DNA of 64,000 nt from Phytopythium helicoides. Its lineage: Eukaryota; Oomycota; Peronosporomycetes; Pythiales; Pythiaceae. The first letter of the stretch is position 1. The number at the start of each line of letters is the position of its first letter. The DNA is taken from contig JANFNE010000033.1 of assembly GCA_024867545.1 (NCBI GenBank), positions 62,001 to 126,000 of the forward strand. The letters are read 5' to 3'. Positions 54,436 through 64,000 of this stretch are shown here, in pieces. The position numbers and the translations under genes are program-made. Under the pieces are notes generated by a model. It had not been told where the DNA came from. It ran no database searches and saw only the letters and a program-made list of their open reading frames with translations.

Positions 54436-55791
54436 CTGGTCGCAGGCGATGAATTCTTGCAGTGGTGACAGAGAATTGATGTTACTCGCTGAGAGTTATA
54501 TGAGCAATGATCGTCGGCTACCACTGCTTCGGGGTTGAGTGCTTACTCGTCGCTCAGAGCACGAGCGGCTTACTGGTCACCGGCAATTGGGTACAACACT
54601 GTAACGATAGGCGGACGCAGGCAGACGATGACACGAAAGCGCATTGTTTGTTGATTCTTTCCCCTGAGACTTCAAGCAGCAGCGCTTGCGATAGCCAGAA
54701 ACTCGTCGAAAGGCGCACTTTTTGTCGTCACGTAAGGTCATGCGTCAACCCAGATCTCACTCGCAGAAACGTGTTGGCTGCAGCGGTCCGAAGATGCGTC
54801 GACATGAGCAGGGCAGATTTAGCGATGGAAGAGTCTCGAGGGAAAGACGAGCCGCTGTTCTCGCAAGGCTCAGCAAGAAGCTCACCCTAGTCAATTGCGG
54901 ACTTGTAGCTCAAAGCTCAAGATTTTTACAAGGATCATCGAGGTCCGAGGTTCAGTTGCGTTCAGAGCTGTACCTACTGTTGTTGTTCGGTCCGCCCATG
55001 GCGTTCGACTATCGCAAGGATTCGCTCAGCATTAGCAAAATAAAGCTTGTGCCAACGTGTCAAGAAGGTTAAGGCGCGGTTCTTCGAAGGGGAGCATCTA
55101 TCCCACAACGCTTTGGTGGTTTGTTGCTAGCCGTCCAGTTGCGACCGCTCTCGACGCCGCACGGTTGCACACATAAGCATGTGACACTGTCCCACGACTT
55201 GCTCGCCGTGCCAATTCGGAGTGATGGCTAATGATGGCGAACAAATATGGCCAGCTCAGCGTCCAGTGATTCGTGTTACGCACAGCCACCGACGACCTCG
55301 CTGTCTAAGGTGAGTCGGAATGACTCGGTAAAGGCCGTTCACACAGCCTATCGCCACGTCTGAGCTTGGCGGTGCTGTACGGATCATGCATGAGTAGTCT
55401 TGGTGATCGTGCATCTTGCGATGACCGTCCATGGGGCCAGCAACCGAGCTGAATCTGAAGTCAGACCGCTGTGATTCCCCCGTCGAGCCGCTGCGTAAAT
55501 TGAATGCTGTGATGTAGAGTTCACTGAACATGGCGCCTTGCCTACTCAGCATTCAAGCTCGGACAAAGGACTTGTTCTGCAAAGGAAGAAATCTCGCTGC
55601 GGCTATCTGTTACGCAATGCTCGGATGAACTCACTCCCGCTTAGATCGATGCTGACTGACATTGAAAGCACGTACGCTACTTCTCGACTAAAAACTTCGC
55701 GACAATTTGACAAAGCCCACTGTTCTGGGCATTCGCTGATCTACCTTGCTTCTACCTTGGAAATGAACATTTGCATGCAAGCACTGTTACC
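54436..55791. other. intergenic region, no gene recognised
   Basis: Upstream of RWP-RK paralogue 1. Short frames up to about 127 codons show no domain or conserved pattern. A weak tRNA-like arrangement near 54900-54960 was rejected. Confidence 0.5.
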
Positions 55792-56628
55792 TCACGTCGA
55801 CGAGGCCGAGAGGATGTCATGCATCGACATCGCGCGGGAATGTGGCTGGGAACAGCGCAGCGGACTTGCGCTCGGGCTCCATGTCTGAGCTTGACTGTTG
55901 CGGTGCGTGTTCTGGAGCGAGCTCAGAAAGTTCGTATCAATGACCCGGCGGAGCGAGGGGATCACACGCACGCCGTCCTTGCGAGGACTGATCTTGCTCG
56001 GGTACGATCGCGTCATGGACGAGTGAAGCGGGCTGGACCTGTCGTCGCTGAGGGTTCCGCAACTGTCCGTGAAGTCGCCCTCGTCTTCTGAGTACGGGCG
56101 AGCCTGGTCGTAGTCCGCGTCGCTGTAGTCTGTGAGCTCGACAAAGTGCGTGTTCGCAAATGGAGGCAGAAGCGCTGTCCGGTTTTCTTCGGGGGCAGTC
56201 AACTTGAGCAATCGGTTAGCACTCGCGCCACGGCGGACAAGCTCATTAGACGATTCGACCGGCGCGACAGCACCACCACGCTTCTCCAGCCGTCGTCGAA
56301 GGTTTTCGATGGCTTCATGGCGGATGCGCTCAATGTCCTTCTCGCTTCGGAAGCTCAGGTATGGCCATCGGCGGATACCGAGCGAGCGACACACGCGAAT
56401 TAGCGTGCGGCTACTGATACCAAGCTCCTCGGCCGCCTGCTTGGACGTGCACGTGAAGTAAGCAGCGAGGGAGTCGAACGAGAGTGTCTTGATGCCGTTG
56501 CGTGCGTGGACACGGACGACGTATGTCGCGTACGACCAGGCAGTGAACGAAGGCGAGGGTGCTGGCATGTGGCGCGAGATCACTGGCGGCAAGTGCTCGA
56601 ACGAGTGCAACGGAGTGAAGGCGGACAT
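55792..56628 (-). CDS. RWP-RK-like transcription factor, paralogue 2
   Basis: 278 residues from the Met codon at 56628 (an in-frame Met at 56802 would add 58 residues). The RWP core is at 87-89 after AAEELGISSRTLIRVCRSLG; a YLSFRSEK run replaces the canonical RK. A basic helical stretch (IENLRRRLEKRGG) follows, then a Ser-rich region with a KISPRKDG block also found in paralogue 3, and the C-terminal AMSMHDIL motif. It probably acts as a DNA-binding regulator, possibly dimeric. It is oriented in tandem with the two other copies. Confidence 0.85.
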   Translation of the reverse strand: MSAFTPLHSFEHLPPVISRHMPAPSPSFTAWSYATYVVRVHARNGIKTLSFDSLAAYFTCTSKQAAEELGISSRTLIRVCRSLGIRRWPYLSFRSEKDIERIRHEAIENLRRRLEKRGGAVAPVESSNELVRRGASANRLLKLTAPEENRTALLPPFANTHFVELTDYSDADYDQARPYSEDEGDFTDSCGTLSDDRSSPLHSSMTRSYPSKISPRKDGVRVIPSLRRVIDTNFLSSLQNTHRNSQAQTWSPSASPLRCSQPHSRAMSMHDILSASST

Positions 56629-58960
56629 GAGTGGTTGCTGGGAGATTTGAAAATGGAGTGTGATCGCTTTCCCGTCTGCTTGTTCAGGTGCTGTCGAGGT
56701 AGTCTCTGTTGGGCTCAAACCAGTTCGTTGAACGGATGGAGTGTGCAGATAGTAGTAACGACACCGCGCGTTGATCGTGATGTTTTGAACAGACCCATTC
56801 ATCGCTGAATAGTCTCCGCTGAGGACTCTGACCTTTTTTCCTTCCGCCGATCAGTGCGTAGGAGAGCGCCGGAGGTGGCTGCTGCTACGCTTGCGTCGAG
56901 CAAGTCGGTGCGGAACGTGCGCCGAAGACGATGCGGGACTAAAATGTCACTTCCTGATCAAGATGGAGGACAGGCGCTCTAACGCCAGTCCGCTCGTCCA
57001 GTTGCCAACTAGTTTGCATCCGGCAGCATGAGTCGAATGTGACGAGCAAAGCAGAGTAGGTCCTGGATGCACTACCCCGGCCGTTGGGTCGACTGCCAGG
57101 AAGGATAGTTCATGGTCCACCGGAAGGGTTTCCCCTGCGCTTCTACAATACTGTTTTCCTGCTTGAGCTCCGAGCAGCACTATCGTGGTACAGTTGAACT
57201 ACAAGCGACTTGAACTCAGAAGCTTCTGGGCATTTGTGGCAATCCATTTGAGCGGAGACTCCACATCTCACAATATCTCACAGCCCAGAGGTGCTGAATT
57301 TGCGAAGTTATTCGCCAGCTCTGCTCAACTTATTTCAACCGAGCGGCTCCGATTGGACCCGGTGCTGCAAAATACGTCGCGACGCAGCGAACTCCCGCGT
57401 AAAGAGCGTGCGTGCAAAGCGAAATATTGGGCTGGCCACGGATGGAAGGAACTCGGAACCCAAGGTCCTGACAAAGCCACACAAAGCGCTCCTGACTCGA
57501 GAGTATCCATTCGCTTGGTGTTCAATGTGCGACTGTCAAATCAACGCCGACTTTTGGCGTTTAGCGTGCATAAGCGTTTGCGTCTCCGCCATTTTTGACT
57601 CGTGCATACAACTCTCCAAACTCAGCGCCTCGCCCTTCTGCTTGGTGACCGGATTTGGCTTCGCTCAGGAAAGTCCAGTGTTGCGCTCTTAGCTCGCACC
57701 TCTATAAAACCCAGACTAAGCTGCTCATCAGCCAGAATCTCAGTTTTTGGTCTCTGCACGGATAGTGGGTCGCACCGCGCTGACGAATGCGTTGGAAGGA
57801 TCCGTCGAAGCGCCATGACGCGCTGTGGGCCGCTCAGTCTGCTCGACCGGTTTCTCGACCTGTCAGCGGTGGAACCGTTGACGACAGCATGGATGTGTGG
57901 GAGAATCGCGGCCGCCTTCCACCCTCGAGTGGTGGTGACAAGAGTGCCAACCCGCCGCGGCAACTTGCATGCAACTCAGGTTATCCACCCGTCCAGATGC
58001 AACTTCTGGCGTAGGCTGTGTTTTCTGCTTCAAGTCACAACACGCCGATCGATTACAAGGATCGCGGACGTACCGCAAGTCAACACCGCGGTGGTCGATA
58101 CATCACGCGCCAGACATAGCATGGACGTTGAGCCTAGCATATCGCATCACATGTCAGTAGCGGCGCAACGACCGCTCGTGATCTTCAAGAGACGCGAAAA
58201 ATCCATCACACGTTACGCCAAGACAGGCTCGCGAGCTTGCTGTACAACCAGCGTTTCGAGCGCCGTCAAGCGCTATCTGTCTTTGTGTCGGTAGCACGTG
58301 GATACAGTGACTGATCTGTCTATTGTGCGGTCGAGGACGACCGGAAACGCTACCATCTCGCCGCGAGAAACGTCGCCGTCAGCTCGAGGCTGGCGCCAGC
58401 GACGTCTTCTCCCTCCTTGGGAGCCACCGGGGGCCGATCGATGGATGGCTGGGCTCCTGGCTACCGTTCATCCTGTTTCTGCTGTGATGGACCCGCTTGC
58501 GGACGCTTCCGCCGTCCTCACGAACTCGGAACTGGGCATCGGCTTAGTCCACCGGATCAATCGTACGGCGGAGGTGCGAGCATGCCGTCACTCTGCGCGT
58601 CTTTCCTGCTGATCTAACCCTGTCGGTGACCTCCGCTCATCTAACATGTCGATGGCCTGACCACGAACTCGCTTAGTGGGATTCGCCTGGTTTCTTCTCG
58701 GTGGTCAACGACGTGTTAGACGCTCATATAGAACCAGACAGGCAACGATCTCGAGGAAAAGAGAGCATGAGCATGACATTCGATACTCGCTAAAGGCGCG
58801 AGATGGAGGTAGATTGGATTTTTTTCTCATTAGAACATCGAGGATGACACGGAGTGGACGGAGAGATCGTAGCGGCCAGCAGAACGCTGGGTCTGGGTCG
58901 GCACGCCAGTATAGGGCACTTGACACGCATGAAACAGCACGAAAAACCACTGGATCGGCT
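56629..58960. other. long intergenic region, no gene recognised
   Basis: About 2.3 kb between RWP-RK paralogues 2 and 3. Many short frames on both strands lack domains, conserved motifs or codon-bias support. It presumably contains the promoter of paralogue 2; no Inr match was assigned. Confidence 0.5.
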
Positions 58961-59866
58961 TCAAGTCGTCGTCGTCAGGGAGGAGGACGAGGATAGAATG
59001 TCCCGCATTGACATGGTGCGGACCACTTGAGGCTCCTGGGAGATGAGTCTGGGCAGCTGCGGGCTTGCTGGCCGCACGTGAGCTGCCGCCGACAGCGAGG
59101 CGTCCACAAGGAGACTCAGCGACGGGACCGGCCCGCTCGGCTCCAGTCGTCTCTGCATTTGCTCCGGGCACTTGCTGGTCATCATTTGTGGCGGCAGCGA
59201 GCGCAGCTGGAAGGCGCTCGCGTCCTTCCGCGGACTGATGCGCTGCACGTCGAAGTGGAAGCCTCCCGAGGCTGCGTGTGGCGTCACGAGCGCTGTCGAC
59301 GCAGCCATCGACTCGTCGTGCTCGTCGTCCTCGCTGCTGCTGCAATTGCCAGTGAGGTCGACTGTGTTGGGGAAGATGGCGGAGCAGTCGGTTGTGGCGG
59401 TGGCGTCGTGGTGGAGCTTGACTTGCAGCAGGCGTTTGGCGCTGGCTCCGCGGTGGTTGACCGCCTCTGGGTACAGCACTGCGTCTGCGGGGGACTGGGC
59501 GCCTGCTCCTCGCTTCTCCATGCGGCGACAGAGGTTGTCGATGGCCTCCTGCCGGATCCTCTCGACGTTCTTCTCGCTGCGGAAGCCCAGGTACGGCCAC
59601 CGGCGGATGCCGAGCGAGCGGCACACGCGGATGAGCGTGCGACTGCTGATGCCCAGCTCCTCGGCCGCCTTCTTGGCTGTCGACGTGAAGAAGGCCGCCA
59701 GTGCGTCGAACGAGAGCGTCTTGATGCCGTGGCGCGTGTGCACGCGCACCACGTAGGTCGAGAATGCGGCGGCGAGCGCGCTCCTGGTCGGCAGGCTGTG
59801 ATTCTTTAACGCCGCAGTCAGCGGCGTCTGCAAGGCTGCCGGAAGGCTGGCTGCTGGGGCGTTCAT
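58961..59866 (-). CDS. RWP-RK-like transcription factor, paralogue 3
   Basis: 301 residues. N-terminal Ala/Leu-rich part, the shared STYVVRVHTRHGIKTLSF segment, then AAEELGISSRTLIRVCRSLG and RWP at 89-91 followed by a YLGFRSEK run. A basic helix (LCRRMEKRGAG), an acidic patch near the middle, a RISPRKDA block and the C-terminal TMSMRDIL motif are shared with paralogue 2. More GC-rich than its siblings. DNA-binding regulator by family; targets unknown. Confidence 0.85.
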   Translation of the reverse strand: MNAPAASLPAALQTPLTAALKNHSLPTRSALAAAFSTYVVRVHTRHGIKTLSFDALAAFFTSTAKKAAEELGISSRTLIRVCRSLGIRRWPYLGFRSEKNVERIRQEAIDNLCRRMEKRGAGAQSPADAVLYPEAVNHRGASAKRLLQVKLHHDATATTDCSAIFPNTVDLTGNCSSSEDDEHDESMAASTALVTPHAASGGFHFDVQRISPRKDASAFQLRSLPPQMMTSKCPEQMQRRLEPSGPVPSLSLLVDASLSAAAHVRPASPQLPRLISQEPQVVRTMSMRDILSSSSSLTTTT

Positions 59867-60366
59867 GGCACTGCGGCTCCACCTAGGACGACCGTCGATC
59901 GAAATGCCACCGGCGTGGAAAGTTGGCGAATGCCGTTTGGCGAGGCCGCGTCGGAAGAAGCCTCGAAGCTTGGAACGCCACCGACAAGCAGCGGTGTCCG
60001 CTAGGTCGACAGGCCCCCGAACGGAGAAGATCTTCTGGAAGGAGACGGCCGAGTGATGTCATGCGGCGTCGCGCGGTCGTTGAAACGGCAGCGCCAGCAT
60101 TCAACTCGACGTCGCGACTCAAGTCGCCGCTTCCACTTCTTCCATCGACAGTTGGGAGCTGAGCCAGTCGTGGACGGGCGTGACATGCAACGGAGAAGGG
60201 AAGGCGCCTGGAACGCGCGCTGGCCGACGCGAACGCGACCACCGTCCGTTCGGACTCCGCACTAGCGAGAGGCAGACGAGCTCCGGGGATTGACACACGT
60301 TGGTAGCTGGTGAGCGAGCCCGCGGTGGCGTCAGCTTGGAAGGAGCAGCTCGCAGACGATCCGTGC
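59867..60366. other. intergenic region, no gene seen
   Basis: 5' flank of RWP-RK paralogue 3 up to the left arm of the inverted repeat. GC-rich; frames on both strands appear random. Confidence 0.5.
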
Positions 60367-61114
60367 GGTCAATTCATGGAGATCAAGAGATCGACTAGCA
60401 TCTCCAGCCAGCCAGCCAGGGACTCACTCGCTCGCCTCATGGACCGGACAGGACACCAGGGCGAGCGGTGGTGAGATTCACCTGCTTCCTGACTGACTGA
60501 CTGACTGCAGCCACCAACGGAAAGCGGTTGGGCCTGCCATTCAGCCACCTCCTCCATCTCCACCGACGCCACTGGCCGACGGACTGGTGGCCACGCCAAC
60601 GGCTAGCCGTTGACGCGTGGCGAGCTTATCCACCTTGAAACGGCCTGGGTCGCGGCAGCCATCGCCGAGCCATCCAGTCGCTGCCAACGCGGCGCTTGTC
60701 CACTGCACGCAGCCAGCGGCGGCGCCGAATATCGAACTCGCGTGGACTGGCGGCCGCGGGGCCGATGCGGCGTCTTGAGGCGGAGGTGGAATTCCACGAG
60801 CGGCTTCCACGGATCGCATCCGATCGGGTCTCGCGCTTCGAACGCTGCGTCCCGACGACACCTCGACGCTCTTGGGGCACGTCTTGAGCTCCGAGTCTCA
60901 GCTATCGACACAGGAGGAGGAGGTGGTGGAGGAGGTGGAGAGTGGCGTCGCTTGCTACTCGGCGCGGAGTACGGTGAAACGCCTCGGTGTAGTCTCCGCG
61001 CTTATGGCCGGACGGTGGTGAGTCAAGGAGGAGGAGGAGGAGGAGGGCGGTGGTGTCGGTTGCGGTGGTGTCGGCTTTCACGGAGAGTGAGTGGATTTCT
61101 GTAGCAGCGATGGA
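60367..61114. repeat. left arm of a large inverted repeat
   Basis: 748 bases, the reverse complement of 61681-62428 with scattered single-base differences and two mismatches just inside the outer five bases (GGTCA). It contains GGA/GGT trinucleotide runs near 60902-60940 and 61026-61050. Open frames inside are low-complexity and mirror those of the other arm. Confidence 0.9.
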
Positions 61115-61680
61115 GTTGCTTTCATCGCAATGCATGGTGGTGAGGAGCTGGTGGGGGCCGCATGTCGCTGAGTAGAGAGCAGCAGCATTGCGTCCGTCAT
61201 CAGCATGATTGTGGCTGCGTGAAAGGCGACGCTGAAGCGTGAGCTAATGACTTGAGCTTGATGTGGCGTCTGGGATGATCTGCGTATGCTCACACTCATC
61301 TCTCACAGTCTCGTTTCCCATGGAGAGGAGGGTCAGATGTGGTGGGAAATGGGCTCAAGTGGCCGCTTTTGAAGCTGCTGCACGGTCCAGCACCCACTGC
61401 GAGCAAATGATTGAGTTAGATGTGGCTGCGTGACGCTGATTTGAAGACGCAGCAATGACAGGCGCCGGCCAGAAATGGCTTGAAAGGCAACACACGGTGC
61501 TACAGTCGAGAAGGTCCTCTCGAGGACAGCAGGACTCGTATGGTGACAGTGTAAGCGATGTCAAAATCACACGAGTCGGCTCTGTGATGGTAGGGGCTTC
61601 GCCACACAGTTGTGTCGCGTGAACACTAGCACCTCATCCAGCCTTGACGAACAACTCGGTGGTCTTCTCCATGACTCGAG
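61115..61680. other. spacer of the inverted repeat
   Basis: 566 bases separating the two arms. No transposase, domain or RNA gene seen. Confidence 0.7.
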
Positions 61681-62428
61681 TCCATCGCTGCTACAGAAAT
61701 CCACTCACTCTCCGTGAAAGCCGACACCACCGCAACCGACACCACCGCCCTCCTCCTCCTCCTCCTCCTTGACGCACCACCGTCCGGCCATAAGCGCAGA
61801 GCCCGCACCGAGGCGTTTCACTGCACTCCGCGCCGAGTAGCAAGCGACGCCACTCTCCACCTCCTCCACCTCCTCCTCCTCCTGTGTCGATAGCTGAGAC
61901 TCGGAGATCAAGACGCGCGCCAAGAGCGTCGAGGTGTCGTCGGGACGCAGCGTTCGAAGCGCGAGACCCGATCGGATGCGATCCGTGGAAGTCGCTCGTG
62001 GAATTCCACCTCCGCCTCAAGACGCCGCATCGGCCCCGCGGCCGCCAGTCCACGCGAGTTCGATATTCGGCGCCGCCGCTGGCTGCGTGCAGTGGACAAG
62101 CGCCGCGTTGGCAGCGACTGGATGGCTCGGCGATGGCTGCCGCGACCCAGGCCGTTTCAAGGTGGATAAGCTCGCCACGCGTCAACGGCTAGCCGTTGGC
62201 GTGGCCACCAGTCCGTCGGCCAGTGGCGTCGGTGGAGATGGCGGAGGTGGCTGAATGGCAGGCTCAACCGCTTTCCGTTGGTGGCTGCAGTCAGTCAGTC
62301 AGTCAGGAAGCAGGTGAATCTCACCACCGCTCGCCCTGGTGTCCTGTCCGGTCCATGAGGCGAGCGAGTGAGTCCCTGGCTGGCTGGCTGGAGATGCTAG
62401 TCGACCTCTTGATCTCCATGAGATGACC
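61681..62428. repeat. right arm of a large inverted repeat
   Basis: Mirror image of 60367-61114, same length. Includes TCC/ACC trinucleotide runs and a short CAGT run near 62290-62307. The outer end reads TGACC, and the flanks beyond the arms do not match each other. Confidence 0.9.
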
Positions 62429-62664
62429 TTGTACCATACCCAGTCAAGAAGTCGATGGAGGAGAAGTTTTTGAAGTGACCAGGGATGGAGAGCGCCAAAG
62501 GCAAGAGCAGAAGCACACCACGTCGGTGATTGCAGGACCAGCAACGACAAGCGGCGCTGCGTCCTCGTGCAGCTAGCAAGTGACGAGCCGTAGACTTGTC
62601 TGTCTTGTCTTGGGCCTTAGGAGATTACCATAGTACACGACTCGGCGTCGACCAACGCGCGTCC

Positions 62665-63290
62665 TCAGAGCGCGCCAATGCCGATGCCCTCAAACTCGTG
62701 GCCCGTGAGCCCCAGCTCCTCAGCGACCGCGGCCTCGCTGGCGACCGCGCGTCTGCCTGCTCCTCCCGCCGCCTTGCTCTTCCTGCCGCCCGTGGCAGTC
62801 GGCGACTTGGTCGGCCGCGTCACGTTCTGCCCGAAAGTCCACAGTCAGCCAGGAACTCGCCCCAAAGCACCGGAAAGCCTCGTGGGACGCACGATGGCCA
62901 CGCCCAGCTCCTTGCAGAGCGCCTCGGCGTCCGCCCACTTGAGCACGCCGTACTCGAGGCACCACTTCTTGGCCATCTTGCTCTCGGGGCGCTGGAGCAG
63001 CAGGCTCTCGTAGAAGACGCGGTCCGCATGTCCCTGCGCGCAAACAGCCACAGCGTCGGTCACACGGCGCCCCAGAGCGCCGGAGCGGCACGAGCAGACA
63101 GCGCGAGGCCTGCAGAGCAGCGCAGACGCACAGGAGACGGCGTCGGGTGCTTCTGGCCCGGCTTGCGGTTCGCCTCCTGCTCCTTGGACCACTCCTCCTC
63201 CTCGATCATGCTGCCTAACTGGAAAATGCCCTTGACGAGCCGGCGCCTTTGGATTTTGTGTGGCCCACACATTTTGCGTTGAGGATTCAT
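62665..63290 (-). CDS. small conserved-looking protein of unknown function (three exons)
   Basis: Exons 63290-63132, 63033-62893 and 62826-62665, all phase 0 with GT-AG introns (98 and 66 bases), give 153 residues. The middle exon encodes a compact helical segment (DRVFYESLLLQRPESKMA, then KWCLEYGVL and ADAEALCKELG) that looks like a real domain; the first exon is basic with a short acidic patch and the last is a Lys/Ala/Gly-rich tail. An in-frame upstream Met at 63374 is possible. I do not recognise the family. Confidence 0.6.
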
Positions 63291-63740
63291 GGGTCGTTTG
63301 GTGATTTTGGGTTCGTGCAGAGCGGTAGTCGCCAGTGGCTCGAGTTGTAGAGAGACTTGTGGGCCTGCGAGCATGAAGACATGGAAGATACGGTCATGGT
63401 GACACTGCTAGGAGCACGCGAGGACAGAAAACATGTATTGCATTTCTGCGTGAGGGGGACCCAGAGAACTTCCATTGGGCTAAACTTATCGATCTCCAGA
63501 GTCGTTCAAGATCACCACGATGATTATCTGAGCTTCAGTGGGATGTTTACAAGCCTTCTTTGTGCAGTAGTCGATTTCTTGTAAAAATGTTGCGGAGCAC
63601 ATCAATTCAAATTACTGTTAGTCAAGCGAAATGGCCTCGAAGATCAACAGGCTACTTCAGTGCCATGGCTAGCAGTATGCATGGAGGATATAATGATCAA
63701 CGTGCAGGCCGCAATCCGCATTATAACTGAATGAGTAGAG
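63291..63740. other. intergenic region, no gene seen
   Basis: AT-richer than the flanks; lies between the small three-exon gene and the sulfotransferase 3' end. Only short frames. Confidence 0.5.
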
Positions 63741-64000
63741 CTACCAATTGAAGCGCCGGCCGACCAGCTCGAAGAGCTGCTCATTGTGTGGCGCATAGAA
63801 CTCGCGCAGTTTCTGGGCGGCTTCGGGATCCACTGGGTCGTACGCTCGCGTATTCTTGCGCTCCTTGTCATGCACTTCGAACTCAGGCAGCTCTAGGAAG
63901 TCAAACACGCGGTTGGTCTCGCGGTGAATGCCCTCATGGGTCGACATGTCGTCAAGGTCCACGACCAGAACTTGTTCACGAGGGAACACTCGCAGCCACA
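63741..64000 (-). CDS. sulfotransferase, C-terminal fragment (cut by window end)
   Basis: The last 85 or so residues of a sulfotransferase-domain protein; the 5' part is beyond base 64000. The segment FPREQVLVVDLDDM, then FDFLELPEF, and LREFYAPHNEQLFEL ending GRRFNW follow the C-terminal pattern of PAPS-dependent sulfotransferases (heparan-sulfate and related classes), where a loop plus final helices close the cofactor site. The catalytic N-terminal P-loop is not in the window. Substrate unknown. Confidence 0.8.
   Translation of the reverse strand, partial: WLRVFPREQVLVVDLDDMSTHEGIHRETNRVFDFLELPEFEVHDKERKNTRAYDPVDPEAAQKLREFYAPHNEQLFELVGRRFNW

Noticed and set aside
54898..54960. tRNA-like stretch (TAGCTCA and GGTTCAGTTGC boxes)
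   Set aside because: The B box does not fit and I could not build an acceptor stem and all three arms.
58830..59882. 350-codon alternative frame overlapping RWP-RK paralogue 3 on the same strand
   Set aside because: Low-complexity Arg/Pro/Gln product; the other frame carries the conserved domain.
60610..61104. 164-codon frames in both arms of the inverted repeat
   Set aside because: Low-complexity Gly/Arg-rich translations with trinucleotide runs and several overlapping frames; no domain.

Overview
The window is nuclear DNA of an oomycete (stramenopile water mould), probably from the Phytophthora/Pythium side. The grounds are a secreted elicitin with its six cysteines, oomycete-type Inr/FPR promoter signals, a GPCR fused to an inositol-polyphosphate 4-phosphatase, RWP-RK factors, short GT-AG introns (55-80 nt) and close gene packing on both strands. 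I cannot give a genus. Nothing looks prokaryotic, plasmid-borne or viral.

Layout. 0-13 kb: the 3' end of a broken coiled-coil gene; an aspartokinase fused to a homoserine-dehydrogenase-like domain whose active site looks lost; a 2-oxoglutarate oxygenase flanked by two related tails ending in a SUMO-interaction-like motif; an ORAI-type calcium channel with one intron; a decayed ankyrin gene; and ATG7, recoverable as four exons but with three one-base frame breaks. 13-24 kb: an ankyrin-repeat family (two intact genes, two broken copies, one fragment) interleaved with a BAHD-type acyltransferase, an elicitin and a five-exon mitochondrial calcium uniporter. 24.7-46.3 kb: one enormous three-exon gene (about 7,150 residues) with beta-propeller, Calx-beta-like, discoidin, LamG, REJ, EGF and GPS regions outside, then about 25 membrane helices that include five tetraspanin-like units, then an IQ motif, an EF-hand-like region and a charged tail. 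46.7-53.7 kb: a GH72-like cell-wall glucan enzyme with a membrane anchor, and the GPCR-INPP4 fusion. 53.8-59.9 kb: three tandem RWP-RK paralogues sharing a C-terminal motif. 60.4-62.4 kb: a large inverted repeat (two 748-bp arms, 566-bp spacer). The window ends with a small three-exon gene and the C-terminus of a sulfotransferase.

How the parts relate. There is no operon logic. The recurring theme is calcium and membrane signalling: ORAI for plasma-membrane entry, MCU for mitochondrial uptake, the polycystin-1-like giant with IQ and EF-hand-like elements, and GPCR-coupled phosphoinositide turnover. The neighbourhood may be chance. The giant receptor/poly-tetraspanin gene is the best candidate for something undescribed. 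Several frame breaks (coiled-coil gene, ATG7, one ankyrin copy) are all explained by single-base deletions, in ATG7 inside G or A runs, so consensus error must be excluded before calling them pseudogenes. Other ankyrin copies carry larger or mixed indels and look truly decayed.
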